Of a DNA stretch of 64,000 nt, positions 53,058 to 60,500 are shown in pieces (position 1 is the first letter of the stretch; every line of letters begins with the position of its first letter). The stretch comes from CAYNST01 sp964546435 (GTDB taxonomy: Bacteria > Pseudomonadota > Gammaproteobacteria > Pseudomonadales > Cellvibrionaceae): positions 1 through 64,000 of the forward strand of contig CAZJKJ010000012.1 in NCBI GenBank assembly GCA_964546435.1, written 5' to 3'. The notes below the pieces were generated by a model. It was given only the letters and a program-made list of their open reading frames with translations. It ran no database searches and was not told the origin of the DNA. A program made the translations under genes and the position numbers.

Positions 53058-54311
53058 TTAACGGAGCCGGAAAACCACCGGAACTGTAAAGACGAAGGTA
53101 TCCGACTTGATTTCTTCCGGAATGGCGGGGTAGGGGTTGGCTTTTTCGACGGCGTTGCGGGCGGCCTTGTTCAAAGTTTCGAATTCACTCGTCTCCATGA
53201 ACTCAATGTCCTGGACCTGGCCGCTACGGGCCAGGGTCACGGTGACCCGCACAGTTCCTTCCTGGTTACGCTTCAGAGCCATCTGCGGATATTTGACGAA
53301 TCCGCCGGTCCATTTGGTAATTTTAGAAATATAAAGCTGCTCCGCCAAAAGTCCCGCGGCGGTGACTGCTTCATCCTCGTCATCCTGAGCAAGAATGCTG
53401 TCCGCGAAGAGATCTTCTTCAGAGATCAGGGCAGGGCCTGTGGAAGGGGGAGTGCGCGCAGGTTCACGCGGTGCTGTAGCCACCGCACCCGTGTCGGGCT
53501 TTGGTCGGCTGGCGATGGTCTCTTCTGGCGTCGGAGGGGCGGTCGGTGTCGGCTCTGGCGGTTTGACGTCCTGCGGCTGGGGTTCTTGCGGTCGGGAAAC
53601 CGGTTGCGTTGGCGGCTCGACAGTGGCCACTTCCGGGGGTGCGGGCGCCTTGGGCTCTTCTTTGGGTTTGGTTACCGCAACAGCAGCAGGCGCCAGTTGC
53701 AAGGCGGATTTGATTGCCGAGATGCGTTCCCGGGTCGGCTCTATGAGATTGTGGCGGCCTTTAAGTCCCCCGGATTTGTCGCTGCCCGCCAGCAACGCAT
53801 CCTTGAAGCTGGAAGACAGCGGGACAGGGCCTATCCAGGTGCGAATCAGCAAATCGAAAAATTTCCGGTCGGCGATCTTGCCGAGTTCGATTCCGTTGAT
53901 GGTGACGACCATTCCCCCGTTGACCATCCGGTCAAAGCGCATGATATCGCCCGCTCGCAGGTTGACCTTGAGCATGTTGCTGAAATCCGCCATGTTCTGT
54001 GCATGATTTGTCAGCTCACCCTGACCCGCGTTGATTGCAATGCCCTCGACCCACATGCGTTTCAGGCGACGCGAAAATATCCGGTCTTCGATGACGCGCA
54101 ACTCCATCGCCTTGTTCTCGTCACTTAGAATCAGTTGCCTGGCATCCTGAGTGGGGGTCTCAGCATAGATAGCGGCGATGAACTGTTCCTTGCCCAGCTC
54201 GGTATGTATTGCCATTCCGTTCAGCTGCAGGGCGGCGTTTGCCAGAGACGCCATCGAGACAAGGCACAGACCCATGCAAAGCCTGATAGCGGCCGATGAA
54301 AACAGATTCAT
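53058..54311 (-). CDS. periplasmic fusion of chalcone-isomerase-like domain and TonB C-terminal domain
   Basis: 417 residues in three parts. A signal peptide (1-23, ends SLANA) precedes a domain (about 24-165) that resembles bacterial chalcone-isomerase-like proteins (LQLNGMAIHTELGKEQFIAA, MELRVIEDRIFSRRL, LIRTWIGPVPLSSSFKDALL). A Pro/Glu/Thr-rich linker (about 205-310) leads to a TonB C-terminal domain (about 330-417; YPQMALKRNQEGTVRVTV and NPYPAIPEEI). TonB normally has an uncleaved membrane anchor; this has a cleavable-looking signal. It might span periplasm to an outer-membrane receptor. Start chosen at the signal peptide ATG; frame is open to 54407. Confidence 0.75.
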   Translation of the reverse strand: MNLFSSAAIRLCMGLCLVSMASLANAALQLNGMAIHTELGKEQFIAAIYAETPTQDARQLILSDENKAMELRVIEDRIFSRRLKRMWVEGIAINAGQGELTNHAQNMADFSNMLKVNLRAGDIMRFDRMVNGGMVVTINGIELGKIADRKFFDLLIRTWIGPVPLSSSFKDALLAGSDKSGGLKGRHNLIEPTRERISAIKSALQLAPAAVAVTKPKEEPKAPAPPEVATVEPPTQPVSRPQEPQPQDVKPPEPTPTAPPTPEETIASRPKPDTGAVATAPREPARTPPSTGPALISEEDLFADSILAQDDEDEAVTAAGLLAEQLYISKITKWTGGFVKYPQMALKRNQEGTVRVTVTLARSGQVQDIEFMETSEFETLNKAARNAVEKANPYPAIPEEIKSDTFVFTVPVVFRLR

Positions 54312-54650
54312 ATTCACCCTTTTTGATTCCGAAGTTAAAACGAAACGCGATCTGTTATAAACAGCTCCATTTCTTTGCGACAATTTGATCAGCCTCGTCA
54401 TGAACATCAGCTTAATCGGGTTGTTTCACCAAAAATCCGCTCAGAAGCGTTTTGCATAATCATAGCAGTTCGCCTGAAATTAGACGCTTGCAGCGCGCCT
54501 GCGGAGGACACCGACATTCCGGTTTTATAATCCGCCTGACTCTGACAATTATTCCTGCAACAAGTCCCCGGAGTGGGAGCGTGTTCCGCGTTATACCATT
54601 TAATAAGGATTGATCGCCATAAACGCACAATTTGTTTGGTTGACTATTAG
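54312..54650. other. intergenic region upstream of the TonB-fusion gene
   Basis: About 340 bases between the TonB-fusion gene and family A copy 4. It carries the promoter candidate listed separately. A 73-codon and a 93-codon minus-strand frame cross it and the repeat, and are not supported. AT-rich and otherwise featureless. Confidence 0.4.
54354..54383 (-). promoter_or_regulatory. candidate sigma-70 promoter of the TonB-fusion gene
   Basis: On the minus strand TTGTCG (-35) is followed after 18 bases by TATAAC (-10, five of six consensus bases), about 43 bases before the start codon. Confidence 0.42.
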
Positions 54651-54792
54651 ACTCTGTACGAAAAGTGCCTGCGCTCGGTGATGCTGCGTTAAAAACAGGC
54701 TCAGAATGCTCATTTACAGCACGTAAGCTCCGCTTCTTCACCTGTTTTTGCCTTGCCTGACTTTCGCTCCACGACTTTCAGTACAGACCCTG
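54651..54792 (+). repeat. inverted-repeat element, family A copy 4
   Basis: 142-bp copy, very close to copy 3, with ends TCTGTACGAAAAGT and ACTTTCAGTACAGA. It is preceded by TAG like the others, but here no gene ends at that TAG; it lies in the spacer between divergent genes. Confidence 0.88.
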
Positions 54793-55031
54793 GCAGTCAG
54801 TCCGGATCGTCGAACCGCGGCAATAGTGCTGCACGACGTAATTCTCGGGGCTGGGCCTGTTCGCGGATTTCGACAGCACGCGCTGCGCTGCTATATTTCA
54901 TGACGAAGATGCATCGCCCTGTTTGAGCGGCAAGGCCAGACTATTTGCCGTCATTTATTATTCGATCCGGTCATGCGCTCTGCGCGCATCGCCCACATGG
55001 ATTTTTACATGTGCTCCCTGAAAATTCCCGC

Positions 55032-55766
55032 ATGTCAAAGCCCGACGGTAACCTCCGGAGATATCCCGTGGGCAGAGTAGCATTATTCCGCCGACGGAAA
55101 TCCGTTGTTGACGGACGGATGTTCTTGCTGTGGCTGCTGGGTACAGTCTTTATGGTTACAGGCACGAGTGCATGGTCTCTGGATGAAAAGCGGTTGTGGC
55201 TCCCGATCAAGTACAAGAAATATCATTTTGAACTGCTCGCCAGCGCCATTGCGGCAGAGAAGCACTCTTCCTGTGAAGAGGTCATGGAAGGAACGCTTGA
55301 TCTTGGGGTGAGCACGCCCGACGAGCCGGTTTTCCGCATTCTTTGCCGCAGTGCCGACGGACCGGGTTTCAACGTGATGGTGGACGGTAAAACCCGGCGA
55401 CTTCTGACGAATGAGCAGATTGTAGAAGAGCTTCTGACTGATCCCCAAAAAGAACAACGACGGCAACAGTTGGCGGAGCGGACCCGCCAGCAACTGGAAC
55501 AGAGGAAAAAATCGCTCTGGGATCAATGCGAAGGGGAAATCCGCACGCAGGCGCGAGACATGATCGGATTCCGCTGGGATGAACCGGGTCCGCCCGAACC
55601 GTTGGAACTCACCGACGCAGGCGCACTCTTCGAGAAGCATTTCCGGTCCCGGAGTCCGACCGGGACGGAGTTGTTTTTTGTAGCGAGATGTACGGTTGCA
55701 GACGGCGCTGCCGCGATCGTCAATTTTCGCGGGAGAGGCGCCGGGACGCGATCTTCGGGAGAGTGA
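55032..55766 (+). CDS. hypothetical envelope protein
   Basis: About 244 residues with a basic N-terminus and one hydrophobic segment (MFLLWLLGTVFMVTGTSAW) that could be a signal or an anchor, followed by a periplasmic domain with three Cys and a coiled-coil (KEQRRQQLAERTRQQLEQRK). Start uncertain: ATG at 55032 or 55119 (the latter gives a plain signal peptide); no strong ribosome site for either. I recognise no family. It ends about 330 bases before exbD. Confidence 0.55.
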   Translation: MSKPDGNLRRYPVGRVALFRRRKSVVDGRMFLLWLLGTVFMVTGTSAWSLDEKRLWLPIKYKKYHFELLASAIAAEKHSSCEEVMEGTLDLGVSTPDEPVFRILCRSADGPGFNVMVDGKTRRLLTNEQIVEELLTDPQKEQRRQQLAERTRQQLEQRKKSLWDQCEGEIRTQARDMIGFRWDEPGPPEPLELTDAGALFEKHFRSRSPTGTELFFVARCTVADGAAAIVNFRGRGAGTRSSGE

Positions 55767-56095
55767 CTGTGTTTCTATACAGTTTGCGGCGACGGCAGGC
55801 GCGACTAGTGGCAACCGGTTAGTTCCAGGACCCGCTTGCAGCAGAACCGCTGTCTCTGGACGTGGATGCGAGATTAATCACGCAGGGGGTTGATTGAGGT
55901 GGTACGCTAACTCAAGGTAATGAGGTAGAATGCCGCGCGTGGACTTGTCAACCGGAGGGCGCGCTTGCGGGCTTCATGGGCTTGTTTAGCAAAATCGGGC
56001 GCTACAACGCGGTGTTCCTTTAATAATAACCACGAGAAGAAGAATCGTCAGTAGAGCCGGTGCCTGGCATCCGGTACCAAGTTGGAGATACTTTT
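55767..56095. other. intergenic region before exbD
   Basis: About 330 bases. A TAGAAT near 55926 could be a -10 box. A 15-codon frame starting MGLFSKIGRYNAVFL (from 55977) ends before exbD and could be a remnant or leader; no exbB-like sequence is present here. Confidence 0.35.
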
Positions 56096-56524
56096 GTGAG
56101 TCGTAGAAAAAAACGCAACAAACAGCAAGACAGCGGTGATAAGGCCGAGATCGATTTGACGCCCATGCTCGACGTGGTGTTTATCATGCTGATCTTCTTC
56201 ATCGTAACTGCGTCCTTTGTGAAGGAAAGCACGATCAACGTCAACGTTCCCGAAGACAATAATGCGCCGCCACCCCCGCCAAGCAATGACAACAAGTCGA
56301 TTCTGGTGTTGGTCGATGACCAGAATGACGTATTTATTGACGGTCGACGTGTGGATGTCCGCTCGGTGCGCTCGTTGATAGCCCAGAAGAATGCGGCCAA
56401 TCCGGGTTCAAGTCTTGTCGTCAGGGCTCACGAGAGTTCAACAACAGAAACCTACATGAAAATTGCCGATGCGTCGCGCGATGCGAATGTGCTCAACATT
56501 TCGCTGGTGCCATTCAGCAACTAG
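56096..56524 (+). CDS. exbD: ExbD/TolR-family biopolymer transporter
   Basis: 142-residue inner-membrane protein that, with ExbB, uses proton motive force to energise TonB. Basic N-terminus SRRKKRNKQQ, one membrane helix with the essential Asp26 in LTPMLDVVFIMLIFFIV, then a periplasmic domain (STINVNVPEDN..., a short Pro run, DVFIDGRRVDV). GTG start at 56096 with TGGAG upstream. It stands alone: no exbB or tonB next to it on the same strand. Confidence 0.9.
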   Translation: MSRRKKRNKQQDSGDKAEIDLTPMLDVVFIMLIFFIVTASFVKESTINVNVPEDNNAPPPPPSNDNKSILVLVDDQNDVFIDGRRVDVRSVRSLIAQKNAANPGSSLVVRAHESSTTETYMKIADASRDANVLNISLVPFSN

Positions 56525-56544
56525 CTGACGGTACCTGGTTGACA

Positions 56545-56583
56545 GACGACCGCCGGCCCGTTAACCCCGGATCGGCGGTCGTC
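56545..56583. terminator. bidirectional hairpin between exbD and lipoprotein gene
   Basis: A perfect 11-base stem GACGACCGCCG / CGGCGGTCGTC with a 17-base loop, between two convergent genes. CTTG follows on the plus side rather than a long T run, so it may act as a stable 3' end more than as a strong terminator. Confidence 0.55.
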
Positions 56584-56595
56584 TTGCGGATGGCT

Positions 56596-58314
56596 TTACA
56601 GGCCTATGCGACTGGGCAGGCGCTGCTCGCAGTCTGCATTGGTTTGCGGCAGATCGGTTTGCGGCAGATCGCTCCACGGCTGCATGCCGGCAGCGCTGAG
56701 CCAGGTGCGATATTCGTTGGCATAGTCAAACCGCACTTTGTGGTGCATTTCCCCGTCGATCATCTCGAAACCTGCAGGCTTCATGATTGCCTGATAGGTC
56801 GCGTTGAGATACCGGATCGTGAGTATCAGACTGTAGGACCCGTCACGGTCAGGTCCGGCGTTCAGCAGACTCCAATGGCCGTGAACCAGCTCACCACGCG
56901 TATTGGCCTCACCCAGGCGACCATCACTGCTGGCGCCGTCAATATATTTGACACAGGCGTCGAAGTCGCCGCTGAAGGCGGTTTCAGATCCCTTGAAGTA
57001 GAACTCGACTTCTGCATCGCGCAACTCATTTGGCGCCCATCCCAGGTCCATGTCCGATACCCGCAGGCGTTGCCCCGGCAGTTCGCGGAAGGGCTGGACG
57101 TCAGGATGAAGGCGGGTCATACCAAGAATTCCCTCAGAAGTTGAAAATGCTTCACTGGCAAAGTTGGCGCGGGTCAACGAACCCAGATCTGCAGTTTCGT
57201 GATCGAGTGCGTCAACCAGTGCCTCAACGCCGGTCTCATTCTGCTCGTTAAGGAAGAACTCGAGTGCTTGATCGAGATGGGTGTCAGTGAGGTTTTGTTC
57301 GGTAAACTTGGTAGTTAGAATCTCAACTGCTCGTACCGGGCCGAATACAGAGACGAACTGACCGGGATCAGGGCGAATCAGGCGATCGGCAAGGGTGAGG
57401 AATTGAGGGATCTGACCAATGGCTAGCGTATAGGCTTCTGGAAAGGCTCCCTCCCGGGCCGGCAGTACAAGATCCCGTTTGATATACCGATCCTGCGCGA
57501 ACTGCGCGACTTTCGTCATCATATGTTCAAGTCTGGGCGGGTGGGTCAAGATTTCATCCAGAGTGGAATCGCCGCTGGCAAGAGCCTCGGCGAGGTTCGC
57601 GTACATGGGGGAAGTCAAATCATTGGGTGTGCCGACGGCAGATCCGATTTCACTGAATTCGTCCTGCACCCGGTCCGCCAGAATGGTCATTACCTTGTGG
57701 ATTTTCAACGCTTTGTTGAGTAACCGGGAATCTACGTTTTGAGTGTCGCGATCCAGATAATCCACAAGAAGATCCAGACGATCGAGCCCTGCACTGGCGA
57801 GGATGGTATCTTGCGTTACCCGGCTCTTGACGGACGAGATCAGGGTAGTGAACGGCGTAACCAGTAACCCGTCCTCCAGAGTATCCAGATCCTCGATCCC
57901 GATTCGACGACTGATCTGGCCCGCAAAGGGTTCGCCGGTCATCGTGTCGTAACCGCCATCGATCCGGACGACAAATTCGTCGAAGGCTCGTTCCAGGCGA
58001 AGACAGAAATCCATATATTCCACGACAGTGCAATAGTCGGTCTGGGTGCGGGGGTTATAGGAGAAGTACCCCTCATTGTCGGTGAAGGCAAAGGGTTCCC
58101 AGGCGTCGCGTGTGCCGTTGTTGTCGAAGTCGGCAAAAACCATCGAGCGTGCAAGGTGGCCATCCAGAGCGAGGCCTCTGATTACTCGGTCTGTATCCGT
58201 GGCCCGCCCCTGGTCCTGACCGGTCCCGCCACATCCAGTGATACCGCCAAGGCCCACAGCGGCCGCCATCAAAGTTAAGAACCCACTCCGGAAATGCCGG
58301 GATATCAATGTCAT
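56596..58314 (-). CDS. large lipoprotein with EF-hand-like motif, unknown function
   Basis: 572-residue lipoprotein: signal MTLISRHFRSGFLTLMAAAV and lipobox ITGC (Cys28). An EF-hand-like calcium loop (DFDNNGTRDAWE, about 57-68) is followed by GYFSY. The middle is helical; the C-terminal part (about 430-560) looks beta-rich. The ATG at 58314 has GGAG upstream; the frame is open to 58449. It is 67 bases after, and on the same strand as, a predicted outer-membrane barrel, so they likely work together at the outer membrane. No family recognised. Confidence 0.7.
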   Translation of the reverse strand: MTLISRHFRSGFLTLMAAAVGLGGITGCGGTGQDQGRATDTDRVIRGLALDGHLARSMVFADFDNNGTRDAWEPFAFTDNEGYFSYNPRTQTDYCTVVEYMDFCLRLERAFDEFVVRIDGGYDTMTGEPFAGQISRRIGIEDLDTLEDGLLVTPFTTLISSVKSRVTQDTILASAGLDRLDLLVDYLDRDTQNVDSRLLNKALKIHKVMTILADRVQDEFSEIGSAVGTPNDLTSPMYANLAEALASGDSTLDEILTHPPRLEHMMTKVAQFAQDRYIKRDLVLPAREGAFPEAYTLAIGQIPQFLTLADRLIRPDPGQFVSVFGPVRAVEILTTKFTEQNLTDTHLDQALEFFLNEQNETGVEALVDALDHETADLGSLTRANFASEAFSTSEGILGMTRLHPDVQPFRELPGQRLRVSDMDLGWAPNELRDAEVEFYFKGSETAFSGDFDACVKYIDGASSDGRLGEANTRGELVHGHWSLLNAGPDRDGSYSLILTIRYLNATYQAIMKPAGFEMIDGEMHHKVRFDYANEYRTWLSAAGMQPWSDLPQTDLPQTNADCEQRLPSRIGL

Positions 58315-58381
58315 GGAACTGCTCCGTAATGCAGGGCGACGTCCGAACGGTGGCACCGGCCAGTGTCGCGTGAATGAGGTG

Positions 58382-59695
58382 TCAGAAACTTTCCGAGAAT
58401 GAAAGGCTGAAGCCGACGCGGCGGGGCACCTTGCTGCCGTCGACTTCAATTTCGTCCAGACCTACCTCAGCATCGAGGGAGAGACTGTTGAACAGAGTGA
58501 AACCCATGGCGACACTGCTCAGTTCTGACCCGGCCAGATTCTGCCGATAACCCAGCCGCAAATCGGGGATCCAGCGACTGGCGAAGTCATAGCCGGCCGA
58601 GGCGTGGAACCACTGGTACTCACTGCCGACCATATCCTCATGGGCGGCGAGATCGGTGGCGGCTGCAAGCACGAAGCGCGGCGTTACAAAGTAAGCGGCA
58701 TCTACCGTACCGATGGCATGTCGGGTATGGACTTCGTGTGCTTTTACGCGGCCTTCCTGCTGAATAAAGTAGGCGGCCGCTTCGCAGTTGCTGCGTGCAA
58801 CACCGCCGTCTTCGAGATCGCCACAGTTTTCGCCAATCACGCCGTAATCGAACTCGGGAGAATTGATGCTGTGAATGGTCAGGCCGGCGCGATAGCGTGG
58901 CGCCACCCAGGTCAAACCGACGTCGATCGCCACATTGGTGGTGGCGACACGATAGTGTTTGTATTCGTCCTCGATCACATCCTCAATGTCTTTACCATCC
59001 AGCGCCTGAAGCCGGAAAATCTGCTTGCTCAATTCCATGTTGATCAGATTCAGTTTCAGGCCGCCGTACAGGCGTCCACCCCATTTTTCGGCCGCCACTT
59101 CCCCAAAAATCGGGCGGCTGTAACCCAGCGCAATGCGTTGTTCCAGACCGCTTTTAAGGTACGCCGAGCTGGCGGTGGTGAACTTGGTGTTCTGATTGTC
59201 GTAGGCGATTGGGGCGTCGAGAACGCGCGCGTGCACCTGGGTCAGAAACTCCGCTTCCACAAAGAAAGTGCCGGAAAACTCGCTGGGCCGCCAATACAGC
59301 GGCGTTAGCGGTGCAGTGACGGCAGCCTGGACCCGCACATAGCCCTCGGTCCCCATCTGTTCGAGCACCCGGTTGAAACGGTTCAAGGTTTCTTCGATGG
59401 AGTCATCGGTTGCAGACGGATCGTCGAGCAGGTCAATCAATTCATCGACCTCATCCACGAAATTGTTCATGTTGCCAAACTCGGCATCCACCGCCACGAT
59501 CGGCAGATAGTTGAATCGCAAGCGTTCGTCGGCGCGGACAGCCAGGTCTGCCATCGCCGGATTGTGGCGGGCAGCGGAGATTGAATAGGCGCTGGAAACC
59601 GGACCGAGCGTCAGGCTCGCCCCTGTGTGAAGGGTGGTGGCATGCGCAACCAAAGGGCTGAATGCAGCCAGAATGACAACGTACAGTCGGTTCAC
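58382..59695 (-). CDS. predicted outer-membrane beta-barrel (TraF_2/FadL-like)
   Basis: 437 residues, signal peptide ending LVAHA, alternating beta-strand pattern, and a terminal FSLSFSESF with Phe last, as outer-membrane barrels have. Start TTLHTGASLTLGPVSSAYS and SAARHNPAM resemble proteins annotated as TraF-like (F-plasmid TraF_2) and FadL/OmpP1 barrels, which share an NPA segment near the N-terminus; I cannot decide between them. GTG start with GGGAG upstream. First gene of a two-gene unit with the lipoprotein. Confidence 0.68.
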   Translation of the reverse strand: MNRLYVVILAAFSPLVAHATTLHTGASLTLGPVSSAYSISAARHNPAMADLAVRADERLRFNYLPIVAVDAEFGNMNNFVDEVDELIDLLDDPSATDDSIEETLNRFNRVLEQMGTEGYVRVQAAVTAPLTPLYWRPSEFSGTFFVEAEFLTQVHARVLDAPIAYDNQNTKFTTASSAYLKSGLEQRIALGYSRPIFGEVAAEKWGGRLYGGLKLNLINMELSKQIFRLQALDGKDIEDVIEDEYKHYRVATTNVAIDVGLTWVAPRYRAGLTIHSINSPEFDYGVIGENCGDLEDGGVARSNCEAAAYFIQQEGRVKAHEVHTRHAIGTVDAAYFVTPRFVLAAATDLAAHEDMVGSEYQWFHASAGYDFASRWIPDLRLGYRQNLAGSELSSVAMGFTLFNSLSLDAEVGLDEIEVDGSKVPRRVGFSLSFSESF

Positions 59696-60021
59696 GGAGA
59701 CTCCCGGTGGCTTTTATCCAGATAGTGGCGGTAGGGTGAGTCAGGTGAATACCGTTAAGAGAGAAGCCCTCAAAGCGATTGCACCGACTGTCGTTAAATC
59801 CAACGAGCCATGGCGCAAACCCTCCATGGCGCTAAAAAATTCTAATGCTGCAGTGTTTTAATAACAGCATTGAAAACTCTTAAGCGCCAGGCTTATAAAA
59901 AGACAGTCTGATTAGTACGAAATTGATAGTGGAACGCAATAGGTCGAGCCGCCGGATGAAGTCCGCGCGGGCAGGGAGAATGGCTTTCGGTGTGGGGCGA
60001 CGGCGGAACAATTCCCCGCCG
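59696..60021. other. intergenic region with short repeats
   Basis: About 325 bases. CCATGGCGC occurs twice 16 bases apart near 59809, and AATGCTG/CAGCATT form a short inverted repeat near 59843-59868. A 64-codon frame is not supported. Confidence 0.4.
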
Positions 60022-60023
60022 TC
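59999..60023 (-). terminator. hairpin at the stop codon of the SUKH gene
   Basis: GACGGCGG / CCGCCGTC, a perfect 8-base stem with 9-base loop, overlaps the stop codon of the minus-strand gene. No T run follows, so a 3' end stabilising role is as likely as termination. Confidence 0.4.
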
Positions 60024-60429
60024 AGGCCTGTGCGAGCCAGACGTCTCGCGCCCAGTGCCATATGGATTCCCAGTTGCGGTCGGTCAACCGGTGTTTTGTC
60101 GTCCATTCAAACACGACGCCCACCTCGTCAATGCAGTAGAAGCCTCCGGGAAATTCGCAGATGGGAATGAGATGGCGAGGCACGCCCGTTTGCCAGGCGT
60201 TGGCGGCCACATCGGGGAGGTAGGTGTGGGAATGGGCGTCAGCGACGGTGGCAGGCTCGAGATTTCCCAGCACCAGGTCGCTGACGGTCATCAGGAATTC
60301 GAAATAATCCGCCGGTACCGAGATCAGTAACAGTTCCTGGGCGGTTAAAATGTCGTCTTCCTCCGGCAAGTCCAGCGGTACCGGCACGGTCTCCGCGTGT
60401 TCCCGCAGTTCTTCAATAATTTCTTCCAT
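60022..60429 (-). CDS. SMI1/KNR4 (SUKH) family protein
   Basis: 135-residue soluble protein of the SUKH superfamily, many of whose members are immunity proteins against contact-dependent or polymorphic toxins. Supporting features are the central PLDLPEEDDILTAQELLL..VPADYFEFL, and the HLIPICEFPGGFYCIDEVGVVFEW and WESIWHWARDVWL ends. No toxin gene is adjacent. It lies 71 bases downstream of uvrA on the same strand, so it may be co-transcribed. The frame is open to 60561 over uvrA; the ATG at 60429 is used. Confidence 0.68.
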   Translation of the reverse strand: MEEIIEELREHAETVPVPLDLPEEDDILTAQELLLISVPADYFEFLMTVSDLVLGNLEPATVADAHSHTYLPDVAANAWQTGVPRHLIPICEFPGGFYCIDEVGVVFEWTTKHRLTDRNWESIWHWARDVWLAQA

Positions 60430-60500
60430 TGATGGACCACTTTGCTTGATGAATTCGGTTGATAAATTGGCGTCGCCGGGGCAGTCGCGGTGGAACCGGA

